This document shows positions 1 through 9,455 of a DNA stretch of 39,698 nt, in pieces. Origin of the DNA: an uncultured Caulobacter sp. (GTDB lineage Bacteria > Pseudomonadota > Alphaproteobacteria > Caulobacterales > Caulobacteraceae); the NCBI GenBank assembly GCA_913776195.1, contig CAJYMH010000002.1, positions 1-39,698 on the forward strand, read 5' to 3'. A program made the position numbers and the translations under genes. Below the pieces are notes generated by a model. The model was not told the DNA's origin and searched no databases. It saw only the letters and a list, made by a program, of their open reading frames with translations. Each line of letters begins with the position of its first letter. Positions within the stretch are counted from its first letter, which is position 1.

Positions 1-400
1 GCTGGTCGGCCGTGGGGCGCGTGCTCTCGTCGGCCAGCATCTTGAACACGTCCTTGACGTGGACGAAGCCCACCGGGTCGTCGAGCGTGTCGCGATAGAT
101 GGGCATCCGCGAGTGCTCAGCCTCGACGAAGCGGGCCAGCACATCGCTGAAGGTTGTGGCGATGTCCACGGCCACGATGTCTGCGCGCGGGGTCATCACG
201 TCATGCACGCGCAGGGACTGGAAAGCTTCTGCAGAGTCCACCAGGTCGGCGGCGGACGTGTCGTGCGCGATGACGGCATCCCCGCCTCGCGTATCGCCTT
301 CACCGGACAGGCGGCGGCGCATTTTCCTCAGGAACGCCCGAACCCCCCGGCTTTTGCGCGCGGCGGTTTCGGGCGGCTGACTTGGCTCGTCGCTAGGCAT
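1..400 (-). CDS. CorC/HlyC-family CBS-domain protein, N-terminal part
   Basis: Partial gene: the N-terminal 133 codons are present and the rest lies beyond the left edge. Translation of the minus strand from the ATG at 400 gives a basic, disordered leader (residues 1-45) and then the start of a CBS pair with the family hallmark VHDVMTPRADIVAVD (about 65-79) and HSRMPIYRD (about 96-104). That is the layout of cytosolic CorC/YbeX-type proteins, which have been linked to ribosome maturation and to Mg/Co efflux. The start overlaps the ybeY stop by 8 nt, so it is translationally coupled in the miaB-phoH-ybeY-corC operon. In relatives lnt (apolipoprotein N-acyltransferase) often follows, but that cannot be seen here. 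Family is sure; exact function is less so. Confidence 0.88.
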   Translation of the reverse strand, partial: MPSDEPSQPPETAARKSRGVRAFLRKMRRRLSGEGDTRGGDAVIAHDTSAADLVDSAEAFQSLRVHDVMTPRADIVAVDIATTFSDVLARFVEAEHSRMPIYRDTLDDPVGFVHVKDVFKMLADESTRPTADQ

Positions 401-869
401 GGGTCCCCAACGGGTCGGCGCGCTCGGCGTATGGGTCCGGAACACCCAGGCCCGCGAGGATTTCGCGCTCCAAGGCCTCCATCTCCTCGGCTTCCGCGTC
501 GGACAGATGATCGTAGCCTACTAGATGTAACACCCCATGCGCCACCAGGTGTTGCAAGTGATGCGCAAGAGGCTTGGCCTGCTCGATCGCCTCGCGTTCG
601 CAGACTCCGAAGGCCAGGCAAATGTCGCCCAGGCTGTTCTCCGGGTTCTCCGGCGCAGGAAAGGACAACACGTTGGTGGGCTGATCGCGATCGCGGAAGC
701 GGGCGTTGAGTTCGTGAACGGACGCGTCGTCGGTAAGCAGGATCACGCAGGCGCCGTTCTCGCCGGCCTTGGCGAGGGCGGCCTCGGCGGCTTGCAGGAC
801 GAGGGTTTCGATCTCCGGCAGGGCCGAAGACCAGGCTTCATCCTCGATCTCGACGTCTATCTCGCTCAT
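393..869 (-). CDS. ybeY: Endoribonuclease / rRNA maturation factor YbeY
   Basis: A 158-residue single-domain zinc metalloprotein of the UPF0054 family, needed for 16S rRNA 3'-end maturation and ribosome quality control in the cytoplasm. The zinc site HGVLHLVGYDH (residues 111-121) supplies the three expected histidines H111, H115 and H121. The conserved PTNVLSFP segment (64-71) precedes it. Length is normal for the family. The start overlaps the phoH stop by four bases (ATGA), and the 3' end overlaps corC, so all three are probably one transcript. PhoH (YbeZ) and YbeY are known partners and are adjacent here. Confidence 0.95.
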   Translation of the reverse strand: MSEIDVEIEDEAWSSALPEIETLVLQAAEAALAKAGENGACVILLTDDASVHELNARFRDRDQPTNVLSFPAPENPENSLGDICLAFGVCEREAIEQAKPLAHHLQHLVAHGVLHLVGYDHLSDAEAEEMEALEREILAGLGVPDPYAERADPLGTHA

Positions 870-1803
870 CGGCCGCGCTTTTCAGCGTCGGCGTCGTAGG
901 CCTTTACGATCCGCTCCACCAGCGGATGGCGGACCACGTCGGAGGCGGTGAAGCGGGAGATGGCCACGCCCTTCACCCCTTCTAGGATCGCCACCGCGTG
1001 GGCGAGGCCGGAATCCGAGGCGTTGAGCAGGTCGATCTGGCTGGGATCGCCAGTGACGGCCATCTTTGCTCCTTCGCCCAGCCGGGTGAGGACCATCTTC
1101 ATCTGCAGTCGCGAAGCGTTCTGCGCCTCGTCCACGATGACGAAGGCATGGGATAGGGTGCGACCGCGCATGAAAGCGATGGGCGCGACCTCGATCTCGC
1201 CCTTTTCGCGGCGTCGGCGCAGCTGGTCGGCGCCCATGATGTCGTTCAGGGCCTCCCAGACCGGGGCCATGTAGGGATCGACCTTCTCGTTCAGGTCGCC
1301 CGGCAGGAAGCCCAGGCGCTCGCCGGCCTCCACGGCCGGACGGGTGACGATCAGACGGTCCACTTCGCCGCGCATCAGCAGGCCCGCCCCGTGCGCCACC
1401 GCCAGGAAGGTCTTGCCCGTGCCCGCCGGACCCAAGCCGAAGACCAGGTCATGGCGTGACAGGGCGTCCAGATAGTTCGCCTGGGCCGCCGTCTTGGCCG
1501 CGACCATGCCGCGTCGGGAGGCCGAAGGCGAACGGCCGTCGCCGCCGCTGCGGGCCTGGCCGATGGCGGCGCGCACGTCGGCTTCGCCCACCTCGACGCC
1601 GCTGTCGGCGCGGGCGGCGATCAGGCGGACCGCCGCCTGGGCCTGGCGGCGGGATTTGGCGTCCCCGTCTATGGATACGCCGCCGCCCGGCGTCTCGATC
1701 AGAACGCTGAAGGCGTCTTCAACAAGGGCGGCGTGACGGCTGGAGGGGCCCGCGACGGCGCGCAGAGCGACGTCGGACAGGGCGATGAATTCAGGCGTCT
1801 TGC

Positions 1804-1807
<4 letters not shown>
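866..1807 (-). CDS. phoH: PhoH-like ATPase (YbeZ)
   Basis: A 313-residue PhoH-family P-loop NTPase. Walker A is GPAGTGKT (126-133) and Walker B is FVIVDEAQN (222-230), followed by a sensor-like [10 protein letters not shown] segment. The first ~100 residues are a less conserved N-terminal domain of the kind seen in YbeZ-type PhoH proteins. The family is an ATPase/helicase-like partner of YbeY in RNA metabolism; the precise substrate is unsettled. It overlaps miaB by 4 nt upstream and ybeY by 4 nt downstream, a compact translationally coupled operon. The PhoH name reflects family homology; phosphate regulation is not implied by anything visible here. Confidence 0.93.
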
Positions 1808-3174
<1,367 letters not shown>

Positions 3175-3235
3175 CGCGGCGTTATGGGGTTGTGGACAAC
3201 CGGGCGCAAGGGCGCCGGGGCCACAGGTCCCGCGC

Positions 3236-3643
3236 CTACTCCTCGATCGGCATGCCGTAGAGTTCGAGGCGGTGGTCGATCAGCTTGTAGCCAAGCTTGC
3301 GGGCGATGGCGTGCTGAAGGGCCTCGATCTCCTCGTCCACGAACTCGACGACCTTGCCGGTCTTCATGTCGATCAGGTGGTCGTGGTGGTGGTCGGGCGT
3401 CTCTTCATAGCGCGAACGGCCGTCGCGGAAGTCATGACGCTCGATGATGCCGCTTTCCTCGAAAAGGCGGACGGTCCGGTAGACCGTGGCGATCGAGATG
3501 TGCGGGTCGATGGCGTGGGCGCGGCGGTGCAGCTCCTCGACATCAGGATGATCTTGCGCCGTGGACAGCACGCGCGCGATGACGCGCCGCTGGTCCGTCA
3601 TCCGCATGCCTTTTTCGGCGCAAAGCTTTTCGAGGCGGTCCAA
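3236..3643 (-). CDS. fur: Ferric uptake regulator, Fur family
   Basis: A 135-residue Fur-family repressor. It has a winged helix with the recognition segment [17 protein letters not shown] (about 49-65), then a dimerisation/metal domain with HHHDH at 85-89 and a second metal cluster of acidic residues and histidines. The only cysteine is C8: the CxxC pairs of E. coli Fur are missing (where E. coli has cysteines this protein reads [10 protein letters not shown]), as is usual for alphaproteobacterial Fur. The start is TTG at 3643, chosen because GGAG lies 8-10 nt upstream and no better in-frame start is near. It probably controls iron uptake; Irr or another paralogue is an alternative, but no heme-regulatory motif is visible. 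Confidence 0.9.
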   Translation of the reverse strand: MDRLEKLCAEKGMRMTDQRRVIARVLSTAQDHPDVEELHRRAHAIDPHISIATVYRTVRLFEESGIIERHDFRDGRSRYEETPDHHHDHLIDMKTGKVVEFVDEEIEALQHAIARKLGYKLIDHRLELYGMPIEE

Positions 3644-3675
3644 GGGGCTGTCTCCAGGTCTTGTGCGTCGCCGCC

Positions 3676-3704
3676 AACATAGGCGGACAGAACTCAGCTG
3701 TTAA
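3676..3704 (-). promoter_or_regulatory. Putative sigma-70 promoter for fur
   Basis: On the minus strand TTAACA (3699-3704) and TATGTT (3676-3681) are separated by exactly 17 bp. The -35 overlaps the last codons of rimI, and transcription would begin about 25 nt before the fur TTG start. This would let fur be expressed apart from the tsaB-rimI run upstream. Five of six -35 and four of six -10 bases match consensus. Confidence 0.45.
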
Positions 3705-4119
3705 GGTCGCGGCGCATGACGAGCGCATCCACGTCGCCATCCGAGCGACGGTAATAGCCGCGCCGCCGCCCGACTTGCGCGAAGTCGGTTGCTTCGTAAA
3801 GACCGATGGCGGCCAGATTGTCGACCGCCACCTCCAGAAACAGCCGTTCAGCCGCCTGTTCTCGAGCTTGCGCGACCGCCGCCTCCACCAATCTGCGGCC
3901 CAAACCAGACCGGCGTGCGGAGGGGTCGACGGCGATGGTCAAGATTTCAGCCTCGCCGGCGGCGGCGCGGCATAGAATGAAGCCCTGACCGTCCTCGATC
4001 ACAGCAAAGCCGCCTGCGTGAATGAGATCGGACAGCTCGGCCTCGCTCCACGGCGCGTCGAACGCCGTCCGGTGAAGGGCGGCAAGGGCGCGGGCGTCGC
4101 TGGCGAGGGCGGGCCTCAT
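3694..4119 (-). CDS. rimI: Ribosomal-protein-alanine N-acetyltransferase RimI
   Basis: A 141-residue GNAT acetyltransferase. The acetyl-CoA loop is RRSGLG (69-74) after the beta strand AEILTIAVDPSAR, and the LEVAVDNLAAIGLYE segment (95-109) carries the conserved Asn and Tyr of RimI proteins. RimI acetylates the N-terminal alanine of ribosomal protein S18. The start overlaps the tsaB stop by 4 nt; tsaB-rimI pairing is widespread and supports the assignment over a generic GNAT. The product is cytoplasmic. A promoter for fur seems to begin inside its last codons. Confidence 0.9.
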   Translation of the reverse strand: MRPALASDARALAALHRTAFDAPWSEAELSDLIHAGGFAVIEDGQGFILCRAAAGEAEILTIAVDPSARRSGLGRRLVEAAVAQAREQAAERLFLEVAVDNLAAIGLYEATDFAQVGRRRGYYRRSDGDVDALVMRRDLNS

Positions 4120-4760
4120 GCCTCTGGCAGGGTGGCGTAGGGCGGCCGCAGATAGAGCGGCGTCGGCAGGGCGACCGCGGGATCGGCCTTCGCGCCCAGG
4201 CGAGCGACGGCGGCGGGGTCAGCTAAGGGCCGATCCAAGACTTCCGCGCCCGGAAAATAGTTGAGCAGAACCGTCGAGCCGGAGCCGATGAGAAGGGGTG
4301 TTCGGCCGCCCAACAGACGCGCGGCGATCTGCGACGCCTCGGCGGCGGCTTGCACAGCAGGAACTCCCAAGCCTTCGACATCGAAGGCGCGCCAGTAAAT
4401 CTGGTCCTTCTTTGCGTCGATGGCGGCGATGCATGGCCCATCCCGCCTTTCCGCCAGGGCGTCGAGCGTGCCGACGCCGATACAGGGAATGTTCAAAGCC
4501 GTGGCTAGGCCCTTGGCGAAGGCCAGGCCCACCCGCAGGCCGGTGAAGGAGCCTGGGCCGACCGTGACGGCGATGCGGTCCAACTGGGCGAACGCGACGC
4601 CGGCCTGTTCCATGGTCTCGCGCACGATGCCGCCCAGGGCTTCCTGGTGGCCGCGCAGCATGGGCTCGGTGCGGCCGGCAAGCGTGCGGTCGCCGTCGAT
4701 GACGGCGGCGCTGCTGGCGGCGAGGCAGGTGTCGATGGCGAGGACGATCACGCCCCGCAC
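4116..4760 (-). CDS. tsaB: tRNA threonylcarbamoyladenosine biosynthesis protein TsaB
   Basis: A 214-residue ASKHA-fold protein, the dimerisation partner of TsaD in making the t6A37 modification of ANN-decoding tRNAs. The N-terminal strand VIVLAIDTCLAASSAAV and the signature VGPGSFTGLRVGLAFAKGLA (67-86) are diagnostic. The start used is a GTG at 4760; a second GTG three codons later (4751) is equally possible, since neither has a strong ribosome-binding site. It is coupled to rimI by a 4-nt overlap. tsaD is not in this window. Confidence 0.93.
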   Translation of the reverse strand: MRGVIVLAIDTCLAASSAAVIDGDRTLAGRTEPMLRGHQEALGGIVRETMEQAGVAFAQLDRIAVTVGPGSFTGLRVGLAFAKGLATALNIPCIGVGTLDALAERRDGPCIAAIDAKKDQIYWRAFDVEGLGVPAVQAAAEASQIAARLLGGRTPLLIGSGSTVLLNYFPGAEVLDRPLADPAAVARLGAKADPAVALPTPLYLRPPYATLPEA

Positions 4761-4795
4761 CTAGACGATATGAGCCCCAGGCTCAAACCGGATCG

Positions 4796-5362
4796 TCAGA
4801 GGACCTGTTCGACCCGGGTCACTTCGGGAACGTAGTGCTTCAGCATGTTCTCGACGCCGGACTTTAGGGTCGCTGACGAGGACGGGCAGCCTGAACAGGC
4901 GCCGCGCATGTGCAGATAGACCGCACCAGTATCCGGCTCGAACCGCGAGAAGACGATGTCGCCCCCGTCCTGAGCCACGGCCGGGCGGATGCGGGTGTCG
5001 AGCAGATCCTTGATCTCGGCGACGATCTGGGCGGTTTCGCCCTCATAGACGCCTTCGTCGTGGCCTACGGCCTCGGCGTCGGTCAGCAGCGGCCGCGTCG
5101 AGGTGAAATGATCCATGACGGCGGCCAGGATCGGCGCTTTCAGGTGCGGCCACTCGGCCTCGGCGGCCTTGGTCACGGTCAGGAAGTCCGGACCGAAGAA
5201 CACGCGGACCACATCGCCCAGATCGAACAGGGCGCCGGCCAGCGGCGAGACCTGCGCTTCTTCCGGGGTGCGGAACTCGCGGGTGCCTTCACCCAGAACC
5301 TCCCGGCCGGGAAGGAATTTCAGGACGTCCGGGTTCGGCGTGGTTTCAGTCTGGATGAACAT
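4796..5362 (-). CDS. Nfu-type Fe-S cluster scaffold/carrier protein
   Basis: A 188-residue protein with an Nfu N-terminal domain (opening MFIQTETTPNPDVLKFLPG, to about residue 87) and a NifU C-terminal domain (about 110-188). The latter carries the cluster-binding pair C156 and C159 in GACSGCPSS. It delivers [4Fe-4S] clusters to client enzymes such as MiaB, which lies nearby. Its length and architecture match the mitochondrial/alphaproteobacterial NFU1 type rather than gammaproteobacterial NfuA, whose N-terminal domain is a degenerate A-type. It is separated by 35 bp from tsaB and 40 bp from the YbhB-like gene, all on the same strand. Confidence 0.93.
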   Translation of the reverse strand: MFIQTETTPNPDVLKFLPGREVLGEGTREFRTPEEAQVSPLAGALFDLGDVVRVFFGPDFLTVTKAAEAEWPHLKAPILAAVMDHFTSTRPLLTDAEAVGHDEGVYEGETAQIVAEIKDLLDTRIRPAVAQDGGDIVFSRFEPDTGAVYLHMRGACSGCPSSSATLKSGVENMLKHYVPEVTRVEQVL

Positions 5363-5402
5363 GCGCTCCAGATGGCGTCGCCGGCCGCAGATGGCAAGGG
5401 AT

Positions 5403-5960
5403 TCAGGCCCGTTCGTAGATGCCGGTGATGCGGCCTTTCGCCGTCACCTTGCCCTGCATGGCCTTCAGAACCGCTTTTAGGCCGGGGGATCCGGTGAGAG
5501 CCAGGGGCTCGGACAGGGCAAAGAACTGGAACTCGTAGCGATGCGGCCCGTGGCCCATGGGCGGGTCCGGCGGTAGGTAGTCGGTGCGCAGATAGGCGTT
5601 CTTGCCCGTCTGGACCTCGTCGGTGGAGATGGCGCCGGCCTCCAGCGATCCGTTAGCGGGTAGATTCCACGCGATGGCGTGGACCAGGGGGGCCGGCGTC
5701 GGGGCGTCGGGGTCCTCGACGATCAGCACCACGTCCGCCGTGCCGGCCGGCGCGTCTGACCAGGAAAGGGAAGGCGACTTGCCCTCGCCGTCGGCGGTGA
5801 AGGGGGCCAGCAGGCGGCCGCCGTCCTGGAAGTCCCCGCTGGAGATCGTTAGGGTTTCCGGCGCCTCGTCCAGGCCGTCCTGGAAGTAGGCGATCTTCAT
5901 CTGGCCGGCGCGAGCGTAACGCAGCAGGTCGCCGATGACGCGGGGAATCTTCTCGAGCAT
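5403..5960 (-). CDS. YbhB/YbcL-family phosphatidylethanolamine-binding (RKIP-like) protein
   Basis: A 185-residue PEBP-fold protein. The ligand-site motifs are present: DPDAP at 83-87, HAIAWNLP at 94-101 and GPHRYEFQ at 138-145. No signal peptide is visible; the first ~20 residues form a short amphipathic extension before the fold begins at MKIAYFQDG (21). A good AAGGAG sits 8 nt before the ATG at 5960. The bacterial function is poorly defined; members bind small anionic ligands. Nothing in the context (nfu on one side, a universal stress gene on the other) narrows it. Confidence 0.88.
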   Translation of the reverse strand: MLEKIPRVIGDLLRYARAGQMKIAYFQDGLDEAPETLTISSGDFQDGGRLLAPFTADGEGKSPSLSWSDAPAGTADVVLIVEDPDAPTPAPLVHAIAWNLPANGSLEAGAISTDEVQTGKNAYLRTDYLPPDPPMGHGPHRYEFQFFALSEPLALTGSPGLKAVLKAMQGKVTAKGRITGIYERA

Positions 5961-6019
5961 GGCGGGCTCTCCTTGCGGGCGATCAACGCGCCGCAGGCTT
6001 GGCCGTTGCCTTGCCGGCC

Positions 6020-6493
6020 TCAGGCCAGGTCGATGATCTCTTCGTCAGTCAGGTCGCCGGGCACCACAGTAACGGGGATTTTGCGGGCGCCGAAGCCGAC
6101 GCCGTCCTTGGCGATGGAGGCGACCAGGGCCCCGGGGCCGCGTCCGCCGGCCGCGGCGGCCAGGACCAGGATCTTGATCTCTGGGTCGGCGGCGACCACG
6201 GCGCGGATGGCGGCCTTGGTGTTTTCAGCGTGCTTGATCAAGAATTCGGGCGCTTCGCCGGTTTCGGCGACCACCTGCTCGGCCAGCTTCTGCAGCACGG
6301 CCTCGGCCTCGACTCGCTCCTGGCGCTCGATCTCCTCGCGCACGCCGGACCAGTGCTCGAACACCGCCGGCTCGATCACGCGCAGCAGGGCCACATGCCC
6401 GCCCGTGGAGCGGGCGCGGCGGCAGGCGTAGCGCAGGGCGGCGGCGAACTCTTCGCTGTCGTCGGCGATGACCAGAAACTTGCGTCGGCTCAT
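6020..6493 (-). CDS. Universal stress protein, UspA family
   Basis: A 157-residue single USP domain. The opening strand KFLVIADDSEEFAAALRYA carries the nucleotide-contact aspartates (D11, D12). The later KILVLAAAAGGRGPGALVAS stretch corresponds to the ATP-binding glycine loop, though it departs from the strict G-2X-G-9X-G(S/T) pattern, so ATP binding is uncertain. The product is cytoplasmic. It is followed on the same strand by ybhB 59 bp away, and lies 55 bp downstream of trpS. Confidence 0.85.
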   Translation of the reverse strand: MSRRKFLVIADDSEEFAAALRYACRRARSTGGHVALLRVIEPAVFEHWSGVREEIERQERVEAEAVLQKLAEQVVAETGEAPEFLIKHAENTKAAIRAVVAADPEIKILVLAAAAGGRGPGALVASIAKDGVGFGARKIPVTVVPGDLTDEEIIDLA

Positions 6494-6510
6494 GGGCCGA
6501 AGGTGACCGA

Positions 6511-6542
6511 GGCCGCCGCGACGCGCAAGCGGCCCCTTTTTT
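6511..6542 (+). terminator. Orphan intrinsic-terminator-like hairpin facing the plus strand
   Basis: GGCCGC (6511-6516) pairs with GCGGCC (6529-6534), followed two bases later by six T (6537-6542). That is a stem plus U-tract read left to right. Both flanking genes (usp and trpS) run the other way, so it does not end any annotated gene. It may stop antisense transcription. On the minus strand it would be only a GC hairpin preceded by an A run. Confidence 0.5.
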
Positions 6543-6548
6543 CACCCC

Positions 6549-7580
<1,032 letters not shown>

Positions 7581-7620
7581 GGGGTCAGCTTCTTTGAAAG
7601 ATCGGAACGTGCGGCGTCAG

Positions 7621-7634
7621 GCCCGCGAGCGGGC
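7621..7634 (-). repeat. GC hairpin in the trpS leader
   Basis: GCCCGC and GCGGGC are perfect inverted arms around GA (in RNA a 5-bp stem with a 4-nt loop). It lies 3 nt after the stop codon of the putative Trp-containing leader ORF and about 40 nt before trpS. There is no U-tract behind it, so it is not a standard terminator by itself. Confidence 0.5.
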
Positions 7635-7636
7635 TC

Positions 7637-7681
7637 TCAGGAACGGCGCCATCGCCACGTGTCGCGTCCGGTCAGAACCAT
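7637..7681 (-). CDS. Putative 14-residue leader peptide of trpS
   Basis: Reading from the ATG at 7681 gives MVLTGRDTWRWRRS and then TGA (7637-7639). Two of 14 codons are UGG, separated by one Arg codon. A candidate promoter (7689-7717) would start transcription within a base or two of this ATG, so the ORF would be leaderless. The 14-residue leaderless trpL of Sinorhizobium-type attenuators is a known precedent, but that one precedes trp biosynthesis genes. No strong ribosome-binding site is present. A chance ORF is a real alternative. Confidence 0.3.
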   Translation of the reverse strand: MVLTGRDTWRWRRS

Positions 7682-7688
7682 GGCCCGC

Positions 7689-7717
7689 TGGATAGAAGAC
7701 GCGGGGCGGCGCGGCAA
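7689..7717 (-). promoter_or_regulatory. Putative promoter for trpS leader
   Basis: TTGCCG (7712-7717) and TATCCA (7689-7694) lie 17 bp apart on the minus strand, immediately after the murJ stop at 7724. Matches to the sigma-70 consensus are modest (4/6 and 3/6). Position is the main argument: it is the only short stretch where trpS could get its own promoter. Confidence 0.3.
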
Positions 7718-7723
7718 GCGCCG

Positions 7724-9280
7724 TCAGGCCTTGCGCCTGCGCAGGGCGGCCTTGGCCTCGGCCGGGGTGACGCCGCCAAAGGCGAACAGCAGCACCGGAT
7801 AGAGCGCTCCGCCCACCGCGCAGACGGCGAGGATGGCGATCTCCTTGGCCCCGAAGCGCAACGCCTGCAAAGGCGCTTCGATCAGCGGCCGGTAGTGTGA
7901 GGCGAGCCCGAGGATCAGCCCGAGGGTGACGCTGGCGGCGGCCACGCGGATGATCTTGCCGACGGCGCGTTTGCTCGGGCGATAGTCACCCTTGCGGGCC
8001 AGGGCGACCAGCATTTGCACGACGGTCAGCCAGGCGGCGAAGCTGGTGGCCGCCGCGATGCCGGGAATGCCGATGATCTGGAACAGGATCAGGCCAAGCG
8101 CGATGTTCACCGCCACCGAAATCAGGGCGAAACGCATGGGCGCCTTGGTGTCCTGACGAGCGAAGAACACCGGCGACAGCACGCGATTGAGCACAAAGGC
8201 CGGCACGCCCCAACCATAGTGCAGCAGGGCGGCGGCGGTGGCGCGGGCGTCGACGACAGTGAACTCGCCGCGCGTGAACAGGCCGTCGATCAGGAAGAAA
8301 GGGATGGCGGACAGGGCCGCCGCCGCCGGCAGGGTCAGGGCCAGGGCGAAGACGATGGCTTGGTCGGTGGCGGTCTGAGCCTCGTCCGTGTCGCCGGCCT
8401 GGATCGCCTGGGACAGCCGGGGCAGCAGAGCGACGCCCACCGCCACGCCCACGAGGCCGAGCGGCAGCTGGTACAGACGGTCCGCCGCCGCCAGCCAGGA
8501 TCGGCCGCCGGCCACAAAGCTGGCCAGGATGCCGGAGATGAAGATGTTGATCTGGGTGGCGCTGGCGGCGATGGCGCCCGGAATGGCCAGGGCGACGAGG
8601 CTCTTCACTTCCGGCGTCAGGCGCGGCCAGCGCAGGTGGATGTTCGCCCCGGCCTTGCGCGCGCCCCACCAAAGCACGCCCGCCTGCAAGACGCCGGCGA
8701 TCAACACCGCCCAGGCCGAGGCCCAGGCGCCGGAGATCGGGTTGTTCTGAGGCCAGACGGCGGCCAGCATCACGATGTTCAGCAGCACGGGGAACGCGCC
8801 GGAGACGATGAACCGTCCCCGGGCGTTCAGAACGCCTGACAGCAGCGCGCCGATAGCCATGCAGGGCAGATAGGGCATGCTGATCTGGGTCAGGCTGACC
8901 GCCAGCTTGAACTTCACCGGATCGTCGGCGTAGCCGGGGTTGATGGCGTACATCAGCCAAGGCATGGCCAGTTGCGCCGTCAGGGTCAGGATGATCGTCG
9001 CCGCCGCCAGCGACGCCAAGGCATCCGATGCGATGCGGTCGGCGGCCTCTTCGCCCTCGCCCTTCAGACTACGGGCATAGGCCGGGACGAAGGCCGCCGC
9101 GAACGCGCCCTCGGCGAAGATCCGCCGGAACAGGTTCGGGAAGGACAGCATGGTGTTGTAGACGTCGGCCGCCGGGGTGGCGCTGGCGCCCAGCCGCGCG
9201 GTGATCACCAGATCACGCAGAAGGCCCATGAACCGGCTGACGAGGGTCAGGCCCGAATAGATCATCGAGGAGCGGATCAT
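7724..9280 (-). CDS. murJ: Lipid II flippase MurJ (MviN)
   Basis: A polytopic MOP-superfamily flippase that moves lipid II across the inner membrane for peptidoglycan synthesis. The sequence from MIRSSMIYSGLTLVSRFMGL onward is the typical MurJ start with the conserved SRFMGLLRD arginines in TM1. Many hydrophobic segments follow, consistent with the family's 14 TMs, and the LFRRIFAEGAFAAAFVPAY motif is clear. From the ATG at 9280 it has 518 residues, the usual size. A GTG at 9352 would add 24 Pro/Ala-rich residues (starting MTKPAPTDAPAP), which is also plausible. Starts further upstream would run into the divergent permease gene at 9456. Confidence 0.94.
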   Translation of the reverse strand: MIRSSMIYSGLTLVSRFMGLLRDLVITARLGASATPAADVYNTMLSFPNLFRRIFAEGAFAAAFVPAYARSLKGEGEEAADRIASDALASLAAATIILTLTAQLAMPWLMYAINPGYADDPVKFKLAVSLTQISMPYLPCMAIGALLSGVLNARGRFIVSGAFPVLLNIVMLAAVWPQNNPISGAWASAWAVLIAGVLQAGVLWWGARKAGANIHLRWPRLTPEVKSLVALAIPGAIAASATQINIFISGILASFVAGGRSWLAAADRLYQLPLGLVGVAVGVALLPRLSQAIQAGDTDEAQTATDQAIVFALALTLPAAAALSAIPFFLIDGLFTRGEFTVVDARATAAALLHYGWGVPAFVLNRVLSPVFFARQDTKAPMRFALISVAVNIALGLILFQIIGIPGIAAATSFAAWLTVVQMLVALARKGDYRPSKRAVGKIIRVAAASVTLGLILGLASHYRPLIEAPLQALRFGAKEIAILAVCAVGGALYPVLLFAFGGVTPAEAKAALRRRKA

Positions 9281-9378
9281 CCCGCCGCCGCGCTTGCTCG
9301 CGGTTTGGGCGGGGACGGGCGCGGGCGCGTCGGTCGGTGCGGGTTTGGTCACAGCCGGCTTCTGCGCTCGCCCTCGAA

Positions 9379-9404
9379 GGCGGTCAAGGGAGCCTTTGAG
9401 CGCC
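9379..9404. repeat. Imperfect inverted repeat between murJ and the SLC13 permease
   Basis: GGCGGTCAAGGG and CCTTTGAGCGCC pair at 10 of 12 positions around AG. It lies in the divergent intergenic region, just upstream of the longest plausible murJ start. It could be an operator or part of a 5' leader. A TTGACC on the minus strand lies inside it, but I see no good -10 partner. Confidence 0.4.
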
Positions 9405-9420
9405 CGTCTGCGTTGAGCTT

Positions 9421-9438
9421 GGCCGCATCTTTGCGGCC
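9421..9438. repeat. Perfect hairpin just upstream of the SLC13 permease
   Basis: GGCCGCA, loop TCTT, TGCGGCC: a 7-bp perfect stem with a tetraloop, ending 17 nt before the permease ATG at 9456. It would sit in the 5' leader of that mRNA and could affect translation. No U-tract follows. Confidence 0.5.
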
Positions 9439-9455
9439 GGGCGGCCAAACAGACC

